Positions 34,087 through 43,805 are shown, numbered from the stretch's first letter. The stretch is 64,000 nucleotides of DNA from Bacteroidota bacterium (GCA_016713765.1 JADJON010000003.1:1054001-1118000); one strand, 5' to 3'. Program-made: numbers and translations. Notes: a model not told the origin generated them from the sequence alone.

Positions 34087-35196
34087 ATGGCCGGCGCCAA
34101 ACGGTTCCTCCAACCGATCCGAAGCATCCTGGAAACCTCCAGAAGCGGAATTCTCATCGTGTCAACGAATGGGAAGATCACGTTCATGAACGAAAGTCTT
34201 GAAAAACACTGTGGGATCTCGTTCAACGCTTTACGTGGAAAACCCCTTTCGCATTTGTTTCCTGAGAACAGTGTGGATGACCTTAAGGAGGTCACCGAGG
34301 GCTATACGATTTCCAAAAAGTTCCGGATGCAGATGCGTCATGCCAGCGGTTTGCAGAATAACTTCGTCTTCGTTTCCCGGATTATCGAACAGGCTAAACC
34401 GGAAGGATTCCTGCTCATCATTCAAGCTTCGGAAAAAGTCAGGGGCAAGGGGTTGGCAAAGGACCAAAACTCGATCCTGCGGGTCATGGACCGGCGCACC
34501 AATGAAGCGTGCTTGATTACCGACATCCTTACGGGTGAAGATCATTTCATGAGTAACTCCATCCGGCAATTGACGGGATGGGACAAGGAAGATTTTCTCA
34601 AAGGCGGCTTCGGATTCGGTCTGTCACTCATTCATCCCGACGATGTTTCTCAGGTCATGAAGATCTATGAAACCGAAGTCGAGAAACGAAACCGGGAACC
34701 CTTCCTGCACGATCATCTTTCCTGGCAGGTGGAATTCAGGTACCGTCGGTCCGATGGCCGGTATGTGTGCCTGGCGACCGAAACGATCGTGCTCGACCGG
34801 AACGAGCAGCAACACGTACGCATGATCATGACCACCTTCCGTCCGGCTGAACACCTTCGGGCTTCATCCAATTCAATTGCAGGCGGCTTGTCGGAAGAGT
34901 CCATTCGCTTGATCGACGGTAAACCGTACATCGATATCGGCTACCTGAACAGACTCAGAAGCCAAACACTCACACTTACGCCGGCCGACCGGCCGGAACA
35001 ACCGAACCTGACCAACCGGGAACTCCAGATCCTCCGCCTGTTGGCGGACGGGTTTTCTACCGAGAAAATATCCGAAAAATTGAATATCAGTTCCCATACG
35101 GTATCGACCCACCGGAAACAGTTGTTAAAAAAACTGGACGCCCGAAATGGGGCAGAATTAGTCACCAAGGCCCAGAAACTGGGTATTCTGACGTAG
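34087..35196 (+). CDS. PAS-domain LuxR-type transcriptional regulator, copy 2
   Basis: Predicted 369 residues with the same order as copy 1: PAS (about 15-115: ILIVSTNGKITFMNESLEKH), PAS/PAC (about 145-250: LTGWDKEDFLKGGFGF, VEFRYRRSDGRYVCLATETI), and LuxR helix-turn-helix (about 300-369: LTNRELQILRLLADGFSTEK, HTVSTHRKQLLKKLDARNGAE). It is probably a tandem duplicate that has diverged. It starts 10 bp after copy 1 and ends before a strong terminator, so the two form one transcript. A large surface-protein gene lies 780 bp downstream and is a candidate target, by position only. Confidence 0.82.
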   Translation: MAGAKRFLQPIRSILETSRSGILIVSTNGKITFMNESLEKHCGISFNALRGKPLSHLFPENSVDDLKEVTEGYTISKKFRMQMRHASGLQNNFVFVSRIIEQAKPEGFLLIIQASEKVRGKGLAKDQNSILRVMDRRTNEACLITDILTGEDHFMSNSIRQLTGWDKEDFLKGGFGFGLSLIHPDDVSQVMKIYETEVEKRNREPFLHDHLSWQVEFRYRRSDGRYVCLATETIVLDRNEQQHVRMIMTTFRPAEHLRASSNSIAGGLSEESIRLIDGKPYIDIGYLNRLRSQTLTLTPADRPEQPNLTNRELQILRLLADGFSTEKISEKLNISSHTVSTHRKQLLKKLDARNGAELVTKAQKLGILT

Positions 35197-35318
35197 AAGG
35201 AGTCGAATAAAGTAGGGTATTCTTTCGCCAAATCAGGCGATTTTAATGGAAAAATCAACCTCTCACCTTTGAGGTCAGTTTTTCCACACTAGCTCCACTT
35301 TCTTTACACCGTTTTGGC

Positions 35319-35358
35319 AAAACCCGGCGGACGCAGCTGCCGGGTTTTTTTATTTTTT
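35319..35358 (+). terminator. Intrinsic terminator of the PAS-LuxR pair
   Basis: Stem AAAACCCGGC / GCCGGGTTTT followed by TTTATTTTTT. Confidence 0.9.
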
Positions 35359-35412
35359 CACGGTGATTTTCGATGGATTGGTCCGGTTGAGGCTGAGGTT
35401 TACCAACAATTC

Positions 35413-35444
35413 TTGAATACCCCCCGTCCCGGGAGTTTCCTTTG
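35413..35444 (+). promoter_or_regulatory. Possible promoter of the 105-residue gene
   Basis: TTG at 35413-35415, 21 bp, TTCCTTTG at 35437-35444 (one mismatch to TAnnTTTG), 22 bp before the ATG. Confidence 0.35.
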
Positions 35445-35466
35445 TTCCGAAACAAACAACTTCCTC

Positions 35467-35784
35467 ATGACGGCAATAGAACTTCAGGATTTTCTGCACG
35501 TGTACAGCATGATCTCTTTCCGCGACGGCAGAAAAGAGCCCGGCTTACTCTTGAACAAGTACGACGCGGTACTTCAACAAGTACGTTTTTACTTCATTCC
35601 CCAGGCGGAAATGCAGGCATACAAAACCGCCTTTGACCGATACGATCGGGAAGTGTGTAACCGGATCCTGCAGCCGGTCGAACCGACTCAAATACTTGGT
35701 GTACGACCGGTTTCACTCAGCGACTACAAGATGATCCTGCAACTGCTGCATGACAGAAATCAGGAACTATCGCAAATGCGCTGA
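35467..35784 (+). CDS. Small hypothetical protein
   Basis: Predicted 105 residues, unrecognised. It starts MTAIELQDFLHVYSMISFRD and has mixed helices with several Tyr and Gln, ending LLHDRNQELSQMR. There is no signal, membrane helix or cofactor motif. The frame is open from 35314, but that upstream part contains the terminator at 35319-35358, so the ATG at 35467 is chosen. It has its own terminator and possible promoter, standing between the PAS-LuxR regulators and the giant surface protein. Confidence 0.6.
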   Translation: MTAIELQDFLHVYSMISFRDGRKEPGLLLNKYDAVLQQVRFYFIPQAEMQAYKTAFDRYDREVCNRILQPVEPTQILGVRPVSLSDYKMILQLLHDRNQELSQMR

Positions 35785-35804
35785 TTTGCTCAAAAATTCA
35801 TGGT

Positions 35805-35836
35805 CAAACCCGCCGGAAATTGATTCCGGCGGGTTT
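35805..35836 (+). terminator. Terminator-like hairpin after the 105-residue gene
   Basis: Stem AAACCCGCCGGAA / TTCCGGCGGGTTT, 13 bp perfect, followed by only a weak T-rich stretch (TGTCATTTC). Confidence 0.75.
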
Positions 35837-35894
35837 GTCATTTCATAACGGTTTATTGACCTCAAAGTAATGGACTGGAAGCCCCTTTTTTCAT

Positions 35895-35901
35895 TACTTT
35901 G
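35895..35901 (+). promoter_or_regulatory. Possible -7 region of the giant surface-protein gene
   Basis: TTACTTTG, one base short of TAnnTTTG, 72 bp upstream of the ATG. A -33 element is not obvious. Confidence 0.35.
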
Positions 35902-35910
35902 TAACCCCTG

Positions 35911-35934
35911 CAACCCGCATCCTGAGCGGGTTTT
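35911..35934 (+). other. Hairpin in the leader of the giant surface-protein gene
   Basis: Stem AACCCGC / GCGGGTT followed by TTAGCC, between the putative -7 box and the ATG at 35974. It could be a weak terminator, an attenuator or an mRNA-stabilising hairpin. Confidence 0.45.
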
Positions 35935-35973
35935 AGCCATTATTCAAGTTTCGAAACACACAACCAAAATACC

Positions 35974-38900
35974 ATGCGTAAAAACAACTTGTTGCGCGGA
36001 TTGCTGTTCGTAAGCGGCATTCTGCTGAGCTACTTTGCAAATGCTCAAACCAACCCGACAGCGCAGTCGCTGCCGTATTCACAGAATTTCGGTACCACAA
36101 CCTTCTCGACAATGCCTACGGGCATGGCTTCGTGGGGAGGATTGAATGGCGCGAGCATTACCACACAAACACTTGCGGAGGGCTCAGCACCCACCGCCAA
36201 TGCAACCGTGACAGCGCAGGCTACAGTCACCACCACGGGTGGAACATTCGGATACAATGCCACTGCCACCACCAATGCGAAGGCCTATATCCAGACATCC
36301 GGCAACGCAACAGCTGGTGTAAATCAATTGGTACTTGCGATCAACACCACCGGCAAACAGTCCATTACTCTTTCATACGATGTTGAGATCCTATCCGCTC
36401 AACCACGAACGATCGGCGTCGTCGCCCAATACCGCATCGGTACCAGCGGTTCATGGACGACGATCACAGGCTCCGGCAACCCCTACAGCCAGGCCGGTGG
36501 CACCACCGGCCTTAAGACAAGTCCGTCACTCACCTTACCTGCTGCTTGTAACAACCAAGCGGTTGTCCAGATTCGCTGGGCCACCTGGCGTGGTACAGAA
36601 TCGGGTAACAGTTCGGGTCTGGCTATCGACAACATCAGTGTCAATGGCTCCAACTTATCCCCCACGATTACGTTGAGTAAGGCTACCATCAATTTTGGTA
36701 ATATTCAAGTTGGATCAAACTCATCCGATTCGGTTTATGTTGTTTCCGGGCAGGGACTTTCTAATGATGTAACCATCACCGCCCCGACAGATTATACTAT
36801 TACGCTCACAAGCGGCTCTGGCTATACCAGCACTCTTACGCTTACACAAGTAGCTGGCAACATCGCCAACACCAATATCTACGTGCGTTTTTCACCTTCC
36901 GTTGCAGGTCCAAATGCAGCTTCAGTTACGCATGTTACAACTGGCGGTAATAACCCTGCTCTTGCTGTCACCGGTACCGGTGTTTCTTGTTCGCCACCCA
37001 CCATTTCCCCTGCCGGACCTCTCCTGCTTTGTGACGGTGCCTCTCAACTACTGACGGCGAGCAGCGGCGCCAGTTATACCTGGTCGACCGGTGCCACTAC
37101 GCAAAGCATCACTGTTTCCACTGCCGGCAGCTATTCCGTTACAGTTGATGATGGTGCGGGATGTGTAGCTACCTCTGCACCGGTGGTCATCACAACCAAC
37201 ACGTTCAGCTATACCGGAACGGTCTTTTCGGAAAACATGGGAACCACAGGTGCCAACACGCTCGTTAATTCGTTCACGGGTTGGCAAAATAACGGCACCT
37301 TCTCGTTTTCTTCAACTACTGCAAGCCAGCCTGATGTCCGCACCTCATCCCCCTCCAGCTACGTCGGTGCTTCCGGATCTGACAACGTGTTCTTTACCTC
37401 CGGCGCTGCACGTAATTTCATTATCAGCGGCATCAATACGACGGGCTATACAGGCCTGACCATGACATTCGGGATGTTACAATCCTCCGTCGCGGGAGGT
37501 ACGGCACCGCTTACCCTGGAATTCAGTTCCGATGGCATCAACTGGACGCCTATCACCTACGGCACCCCAACCGGCGCCACGTGGCAGCAGTACACGATCA
37601 GCAGCGGTATCCCTGTCACCGCCAATCTCCGGATCCGATTTTCCAAGACATCCAGTAATTCCGCACAGCATCGCCTGGACGACGTCGTAATAACGGGGAC
37701 CACCACCACTGCCAACATTGCCTCGACTACGGGTACAGTAATCTGCGGAACAGGCAGCATCCACCTGATCTCCAACATTCCAAGCGCCAACCTTTGGAAC
37801 ACGGGGGCGACGACGCAATCGATCGATGTGAATACCAGCGGAAGCTACAATTCGGTTGTAACCATTGCTAACGGATGTTCTAAAACCACCAACACTATCA
37901 ACATTATCGTTGCAACGCCCCCGTCTCATACGGCAACAGGTACCAACCTGAGTTGCAACGCGAGTATGGACGGCTCCATCGGCTTCAGTGTAACCAACGG
38001 AACCGCTCCGTTCGAGTACTCGGTGAACAACGGCAGCACCTACCTGCCCGCCTCGCCGGTAACCGGACTCAACACCGGCACGTACGTGACCATTGTGCGC
38101 GACGCGAATGGTTGCACCAGCCCGGCGCAAAGCGTCACCCTTACCCAACCCTCGGCCATTACGTTCTCCGCTTCGGGTTCCCCGGTAAGTTGTGTGGGCG
38201 GAACGGATGGAACGATCACCATCACCGGTGAAGCCGGTGGTGCCGGTGGCCCTTACGAATTCTCCATCGACAACGGTGGCAGTTGGCAAACCAGCGGCAG
38301 TTATACAGGACTTGCCGCCAACACTTACCAGGTTCGTGTCAAGGATGCCAGTGGTTGTATTTCGCCAGCCTCCCCGGTGGTCGTTGGTACCAGCCCCATC
38401 GTTTATACCATCAACGCTACGGCTGGCTCGAATGGTTCGATCAGTCCGGCAGGAGTTTCCAATGTCGACTGCGGCACCAATCTAAGTTACACCATCACGC
38501 CCGGCAGTTGTTATCAAATTGATGATGTACTGGTGGATGGAGTTTCTGTTGGCGCGGTAAGCAGCTACACGTTCTCGAATGTAACCACGAACCATACGAT
38601 CAGCGCTTCCTTCAGCATCATCACCTATACCGTCACCTCCACTGCCGGTGCAGGTGGTACCGTAACTCCGCTGGGTGTTCAGACGGTCAATTGTAACGAC
38701 AACAGCAGCTTCACCATCACGCCCGATCCCGGTTTTGTCATCTTGGACGTAGTCGTTGACGGTGGTTCCGTAGGACCGGTAGCGTCTTACACGTTCAACA
38801 ACGTGGTGGCTAATCATACCATCGATGCCACCTTCGCTGCTTGTAACAATCCCGCTACCGCCAATGCCGGTCCCGATGCAGCTGTTTGCGCAGGTTCCAG

Positions 38901-41900
38901 CATTGCACTGGCAGGTGTGATCGGAGGCGGCGCCAGCGATGGCGTTTGGTCCACTTCGGGAAGCGGCTCCTTTAACACCAGCACATTGTACAGCCAGGCA
39001 ACCACGTATACTCCCTCGCTCGCTGATATCACCTCCGGCACGGTCATACTGACGTTGACTTCCGACGATCCCGACGGAGCCGGCGGCTGTCCGAGCGTTT
39101 CCGACCAATTGGTCCTGACCATTAACCCGGTTCCGGTCGTGAGCATTGGCGGCAACAACTTCTTCTGTACCGGCGGCAGCACGGTACTGAGTGCAAACGT
39201 CAGCGCAGGCGGACCCGCCACCAGCTGGTCATGGTCGATCGGAGGTTCTCCGATCTCCGGCGCGAACAGCGCCACCTATTCCGCAAGCGTTGCAGGTGAT
39301 TACACCGTGACCGTTTCGAATAGCTTCGGTTGCTCATCGACCTCCTCCATCCTGACTGTTTCCGAAAATACACCGCCGACTGCGCCGACGATCAGCCCGG
39401 CCGGTCCGGTTTCTATCTGCAACGGCAGCTCGGTTGTGCTGACGTCCAGCTATGCATCCGGAAATACATGGAGCAGCGGCGCCACTACTGAATCGATCAC
39501 CGTCACTGCAGATGGAAGTTATACCGTTACCTACACCGATGGCAACGGCTGCAGCGCAACTTCTGCTCCTGTCAGCGTGACGGTCATCGTCGCCAGCGCC
39601 AGCGTTACGCCCGGCGGACCGACCACCTTCTGTGCCGGCGACTCCGTATTGCTGAGCGCCAACAGCGGCTCTGCCTATCTCTGGTCCAACGGCGCAACGA
39701 CCCAGGACATCTATGCCACAACCGGTGGCAACTATACCGTTGTTGTGACTGATGGAAACGGATGTACGGCCACTTCCGCTCCGGTTACCATTACGGTGAA
39801 TAATTACAGCTTCACCGGCATCTTCTTCTCGGAGAATATGGGGGTACCGACCGCGAATACGGACATTACCGCCTATACCGGATTCCAAAATCAGAATGTG
39901 CTCTTGTATACGTCATCCACCAGTCCGCAAAGCCAGGTACGCTCTACAACAGCGTCAACCGGTTATACCGGTGCCAGTGGTGGCGGAAACGTGTTCATGG
40001 GCTTCTCCGCGACGCTCGGTAACAACCGCGACTTCATCATCAGTGGAATTAACTCCCAGTATTATACCGGCATCACACTTTCTTTCGGTCTTCTTCGCAC
40101 AGATGCGGCGACCAGCATGGTTGTCGAAACCAGTACCGACGGTGTCAATTACACCCCGCTGACGGTACCGCAACCCGGCACGAACAACCAATGGACGAAA
40201 GTGACCGCTTCCGGTACAATTCCAGCCGCTTCGAATTTATATCTGCGCTTCCGGAAGAGCGCTGCCAACACGACTCAATTCCGTATCGACGACATCCAGC
40301 TCAGCGGTACCGCCAGCCAGGTAGCGGTAACGGCTCCGTTTGGTACGAACATCTGCGACGGTGCCTTCCGCCCGGTTCTTTCGAATATCCCGCTCGGCAA
40401 TAACTGGTCGAACGGCGACATCGCCCAGGCGACTTTCGCCTTCTTTGGCGGCGACTTCTTTACGAATGTCACCGATGGCAACGGCTGCGTTTCTTATTCG
40501 GATACCGTGACCATGACCGTCATCCCGAATCCTACCATCGTTACCTCGACCCAGGATCCCACCTGCGGCGTGGATACGAACGGTATCGCGATTGCGGAAG
40601 GCCAGAGTGCAACAGCACCGTACACGTATTCGTGGAACACGGTACCGGTAACGCTGAATGACACGGCAAGCAATCTGATCGCCGGCAGCTATACCGTCAC
40701 CGTCACCGACGCAAACGGCTGTTCCGCTCAGACCAGTGTAACCCTCAACCCCGCACCGGTAGTCGACTTGTTCGTAACGCCGACCATTGCCTGCTTCGGC
40801 GAGTGCAACGGTACAGCTACTCCGACTCCGCTCAGCGGCACCGCTCCCTACACCTATGTGTGGGATACAGTAAACACCAACATCGGCAGTTTCTATAATA
40901 TCGATGTTACGCCCAAGACCGCTGCTCACCCCTTCTTTGCTCAGGGTAACGTGAACGGCTACTCGGTCAACGGTATCGAAGGCCGCGCCCTTACACTCGT
41001 ACGTGGTGTAACCTACACGTTCAATGTCAATGCAACCGGATTCCCCTTCATCATCAGCACCGACTCCATTGCCGGAAACTATACCGGTGAAGTACTCAGC
41101 GGCGTGACCGGTAGTCGTGTTCAAACCGGCTTCCTGACCTTCACGCCGAACAATACCCACCCGAGCCTGCTGTACTACGCCAGCGGAACAGGAACCCTGA
41201 TGGGTTACCGCCTGAATATCGTAGACGGTCTCAGCTCGACTTCCCTGACGGATCTCTGCACCGGTGTCTATACCGTCCGTGTGGTGGATGCCGCAGGTTG
41301 TTCCGGTCAGGTGACCACCTATGTCGCGGAGAACGCTCAATTGATCGCCACCTGCTCTGCTTCCGATGCTACCTGTTTCGGCGGTGACGGATCGATTACC
41401 GTGAGTGCTACCGGCGGATCTGAGCCGTACAGCGGTGTCGGCACGTTCAACGTTCCGGCAGGCAACTATACGTACACGGTTACCGACTTTGCAGGTTGTA
41501 CTGCATCCTGCTCCGCAACGGTGGCAGAACCTGCCGAGATCATTGTTGCTTCGTTCACACCGACCAGTGGCTCGGTTGGCAATAGCGTCACGATCAGCGG
41601 CTCCGGCTTCACCGGCGCTACCGATGTTTCCTTCAACGGAACGTCGGCATCGTTCACGGTCGACAACGACGGCCAGATCACCGCTACCGTTCCAGTTGGC
41701 ACCACCAGTGGACCGATCACGGTCTTCGTTGGAAGTTGTTCGGGAATTTCCGCCACCAACTTCACCATCAATACCACCCTGAATGTGAAAGCGTTTATCC
41801 AGGGCTATTACGCTGGCAGCGGGATGATGAATTCGCCGATGTTCAATAACGGTGTTTCACCCGATCCATCGGATTGTGATACGATTACCGTCTGCCTGAT

Positions 41901-42333
41901 GGATGAGTTCACCTATGCTTCCGTAGCCTGTGCTACCGTTATCCTGGACGTTAATGGTCAGGCGGATTTGTCGGTGTCCATTCCGGGTAATTACTGGATC
42001 AAGATCACGCACCAGAACGCTCTTCAGACGTGGAGTGCTGGTCCGATAAGTATCAGCGGAACGACCTCCTACGACTTCACGACGTCATTCACACAGGCAT
42101 TTGGCGGCAACATGGTGGAAGTAGAAACCGGAATCTGGGCATTCTGGAGCGGCGACACCAATCAGGATGAGTTGATCGAAGCGACCGACTATAGCAATGT
42201 CGAGAACGATGTCGTAGGCTTCCTGTTCGGCTACCTGGGAACGGACCTCACCGGCGACGGACTCGTAGAGGCTTCCGACTATTCACTCGTTGAAAACAAC
42301 GCACAAGGTTTCCTCTTCTCTGTACATCCGTAA
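35974..42333 (+). CDS. Giant modular cell-surface protein
   Basis: Predicted 2119 residues. Signal peptide (LLRGLLFVSGILLSYFANAQ), then a beta-sandwich (about 25-225), and a choice-of-anchor-D-like domain (about 228-342). Ig-like modules with the pattern C-x-G-x-S then WSTGATTQSITV occur near 345-410 and 1060-1275. Two copies of a FSENMG...TGxTxxFG...RxDDxxxxG domain lie at about 411-575 and 1278-1446. SprB-like modules lie at about 650-800, and two InlB-B-like repeats (YTINATAGSNGSISPAG) at about 810-957. A SprB-like module near 1605-1790 is interrupted by a cupredoxin-like insert (about 1649-1752). An IPT/TIG domain lies at about 1851-1932. The C-terminus (about 2050-2119) has two Ca-loop, dockerin-like repeats. 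It is presumably exported by T9SS, but no type A tail is seen. Its terminator is at 42347. Confidence 0.85.
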   Translation: MRKNNLLRGLLFVSGILLSYFANAQTNPTAQSLPYSQNFGTTTFSTMPTGMASWGGLNGASITTQTLAEGSAPTANATVTAQATVTTTGGTFGYNATATTNAKAYIQTSGNATAGVNQLVLAINTTGKQSITLSYDVEILSAQPRTIGVVAQYRIGTSGSWTTITGSGNPYSQAGGTTGLKTSPSLTLPAACNNQAVVQIRWATWRGTESGNSSGLAIDNISVNGSNLSPTITLSKATINFGNIQVGSNSSDSVYVVSGQGLSNDVTITAPTDYTITLTSGSGYTSTLTLTQVAGNIANTNIYVRFSPSVAGPNAASVTHVTTGGNNPALAVTGTGVSCSPPTISPAGPLLLCDGASQLLTASSGASYTWSTGATTQSITVSTAGSYSVTVDDGAGCVATSAPVVITTNTFSYTGTVFSENMGTTGANTLVNSFTGWQNNGTFSFSSTTASQPDVRTSSPSSYVGASGSDNVFFTSGAARNFIISGINTTGYTGLTMTFGMLQSSVAGGTAPLTLEFSSDGINWTPITYGTPTGATWQQYTISSGIPVTANLRIRFSKTSSNSAQHRLDDVVITGTTTTANIASTTGTVICGTGSIHLISNIPSANLWNTGATTQSIDVNTSGSYNSVVTIANGCSKTTNTINIIVATPPSHTATGTNLSCNASMDGSIGFSVTNGTAPFEYSVNNGSTYLPASPVTGLNTGTYVTIVRDANGCTSPAQSVTLTQPSAITFSASGSPVSCVGGTDGTITITGEAGGAGGPYEFSIDNGGSWQTSGSYTGLAANTYQVRVKDASGCISPASPVVVGTSPIVYTINATAGSNGSISPAGVSNVDCGTNLSYTITPGSCYQIDDVLVDGVSVGAVSSYTFSNVTTNHTISASFSIITYTVTSTAGAGGTVTPLGVQTVNCNDNSSFTITPDPGFVILDVVVDGGSVGPVASYTFNNVVANHTIDATFAACNNPATANAGPDAAVCAGSSIALAGVIGGGASDGVWSTSGSGSFNTSTLYSQATTYTPSLADITSGTVILTLTSDDPDGAGGCPSVSDQLVLTINPVPVVSIGGNNFFCTGGSTVLSANVSAGGPATSWSWSIGGSPISGANSATYSASVAGDYTVTVSNSFGCSSTSSILTVSENTPPTAPTISPAGPVSICNGSSVVLTSSYASGNTWSSGATTESITVTADGSYTVTYTDGNGCSATSAPVSVTVIVASASVTPGGPTTFCAGDSVLLSANSGSAYLWSNGATTQDIYATTGGNYTVVVTDGNGCTATSAPVTITVNNYSFTGIFFSENMGVPTANTDITAYTGFQNQNVLLYTSSTSPQSQVRSTTASTGYTGASGGGNVFMGFSATLGNNRDFIISGINSQYYTGITLSFGLLRTDAATSMVVETSTDGVNYTPLTVPQPGTNNQWTKVTASGTIPAASNLYLRFRKSAANTTQFRIDDIQLSGTASQVAVTAPFGTNICDGAFRPVLSNIPLGNNWSNGDIAQATFAFFGGDFFTNVTDGNGCVSYSDTVTMTVIPNPTIVTSTQDPTCGVDTNGIAIAEGQSATAPYTYSWNTVPVTLNDTASNLIAGSYTVTVTDANGCSAQTSVTLNPAPVVDLFVTPTIACFGECNGTATPTPLSGTAPYTYVWDTVNTNIGSFYNIDVTPKTAAHPFFAQGNVNGYSVNGIEGRALTLVRGVTYTFNVNATGFPFIISTDSIAGNYTGEVLSGVTGSRVQTGFLTFTPNNTHPSLLYYASGTGTLMGYRLNIVDGLSSTSLTDLCTGVYTVRVVDAAGCSGQVTTYVAENAQLIATCSASDATCFGGDGSITVSATGGSEPYSGVGTFNVPAGNYTYTVTDFAGCTASCSATVAEPAEIIVASFTPTSGSVGNSVTISGSGFTGATDVSFNGTSASFTVDNDGQITATVPVGTTSGPITVFVGSCSGISATNFTINTTLNVKAFIQGYYAGSGMMNSPMFNNGVSPDPSDCDTITVCLMDEFTYASVACATVILDVNGQADLSVSIPGNYWIKITHQNALQTWSAGPISISGTTSYDFTTSFTQAFGGNMVEVETGIWAFWSGDTNQDELIEATDYSNVENDVVGFLFGYLGTDLTGDGLVEASDYSLVENNAQGFLFSVHP

Positions 42334-42346
42334 ACGAAGAGGTAGA

Positions 42347-42391
42347 AAAAATGAAAAGGGCCGGCTCATTCGAGTCGGCCCTTTTCATTTT
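42347..42391. terminator. Bidirectional terminator between the giant gene and lutB
   Basis: Long stem AAAATGAAAAGGGCCG / CGGCCCTTTTCATTTT. It ends both the plus-strand surface-protein gene and the minus-strand lutB transcript. Confidence 0.92.
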
Positions 42392-42403
42392 AGTACACAA
42401 AGG

Positions 42404-43783
42404 TCATCTCTTCATCCGCTCCCGCCATTGCTGATTGAACGAACGGTCAGCCACCTTCGGCAACTCGCGCCGCGAACCCCAGGACTTGCTGAAGAAATTC
42501 TTCAAAACGAAATTCCGGATGCCCGAACCTCCGAGGTTCATCAGCGTCCGGCTGAGCATGGCCCTTTTCCAGATCGCATACACCCAATTTTCACTTCTGG
42601 GCTGCGTGTGCTGATCCACCGAATCCCGACGATTCAGCAAGAGTAGTTTGTGTAACTCGATTCGCACGGGGCAGACTTCCGTGCATTTACCACAAAGGGA
42701 AGAAGCATAGCTGAGGTGCTTGAATTCTTCCATACCCTTATAATGCGGGGTGATCACCGAGCCGATCGGACCGCTGTAGGTGGAGCCGTATGCATGTCCG
42801 CCAACACCTTTGTAGATCGGACAACCGTTCAGGCAGGCGCCGCAGCGAATGCAATACAAGGCCTGCCGCTGCTCTTGTTGAGCGAGCAATTGGGTGCGAC
42901 CATTGTCCAGCAGGATCACATACATCTCCTCCGGCCCTTCGGTTTCGTCCTGCTGCCGGGGACCGGAAGAAATACTGTTATACACGGTGATGTTCTGACC
43001 CGTTCCATGCGTTGCGAGCAGCGGCCAGAAGATATCCAGGTCGGTCAGCGACGGAATGATCTTCTCGATTCCGGCGATGGCGATTTGCACACGCGGAAAG
43101 GAGATCGACATCAAGCCGTTGCCTTCATTCTCCGTTACTGCCACACCGCCCGTATCCGCGATCAGGAAATTCGCTCCCGTGATTCCCACTTCCGCCCGCT
43201 GATACTTCTCACGCAGGGTCTTGCGCACAAACGCGGTGATCTCTTTCGGCGTACTCTCGATCGGCAGCTGGTACTTTTCATGAAACGTCTTGGCCACGTC
43301 TTCCTTCGAAAGATGCATGGCGGGCGTAACGATGTGATAGGGATGCTCCTCGCGAAGCTGAACGATGAACTCCCCGAGATCGGTCTCGATGGATTCAATC
43401 CCCGCTCCGGCCAGCGCTTCGTTCACGTGAACCTCTTCCGTCGTCATCGACTTCGACTTGACCACGGTTCGTGCGCCGACCTGCTTCAGGATCTTCAACA
43501 GTTCCGCCTGCGCTTCTTCCGCATCGCGCGCCCAAATGACCCTGCCTCCCCGGCGGATGAAATTCGCCTCAAACTCGATCAGGTACTTGTCGAGATTCTC
43601 CATCACCTTCCACTTCAGGAAATTCGCGCGGTGACGGGCCGTATCGAAATCAGCGTACTGCTGCTTCCCTTCAACTACTTTCTTGTCGTATTGGTGGATA
43701 TTGAACGCAAGCTTCCGCCGGTGTTCGGGATCGAAAACGCGTTGCTCTGCGTCGGCTAAAAATTGTTCAGAGGCGGAAGACAT
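42404..43783 (-). CDS. lutB: LutB-type iron-sulfur protein
   Basis: Predicted 459 residues. The N-terminal LUD domain (about 60-300, with TGANFLIADTGGVAVTENEG) is followed by two 4Fe-4S motifs, CIRCGACLNGCP and CGKCTEVCP, and a C-terminal LutB extension. LutB works with LutA and LutC in L-lactate oxidation; neither partner is in this window. The substrate is therefore only inferred from the family. It follows lysA by 22 bp and is probably transcribed with it. Confidence 0.87.
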   Translation of the reverse strand: MSSASEQFLADAEQRVFDPEHRRKLAFNIHQYDKKVVEGKQQYADFDTARHRANFLKWKVMENLDKYLIEFEANFIRRGGRVIWARDAEEAQAELLKILKQVGARTVVKSKSMTTEEVHVNEALAGAGIESIETDLGEFIVQLREEHPYHIVTPAMHLSKEDVAKTFHEKYQLPIESTPKEITAFVRKTLREKYQRAEVGITGANFLIADTGGVAVTENEGNGLMSISFPRVQIAIAGIEKIIPSLTDLDIFWPLLATHGTGQNITVYNSISSGPRQQDETEGPEEMYVILLDNGRTQLLAQQEQRQALYCIRCGACLNGCPIYKGVGGHAYGSTYSGPIGSVITPHYKGMEEFKHLSYASSLCGKCTEVCPVRIELHKLLLLNRRDSVDQHTQPRSENWVYAIWKRAMLSRTLMNLGGSGIRNFVLKNFFSKSWGSRRELPKVADRSFNQQWRERMKR

Positions 43784-43805
43784 GAGAAGTCACAAAATTA
43801 ACGAA

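Noticed and set aside
40237..41340. 367-codon minus-strand frame opposite the giant gene
   Set aside because: Antisense shadow of a Thr/Gly-rich repeat protein; no motif.
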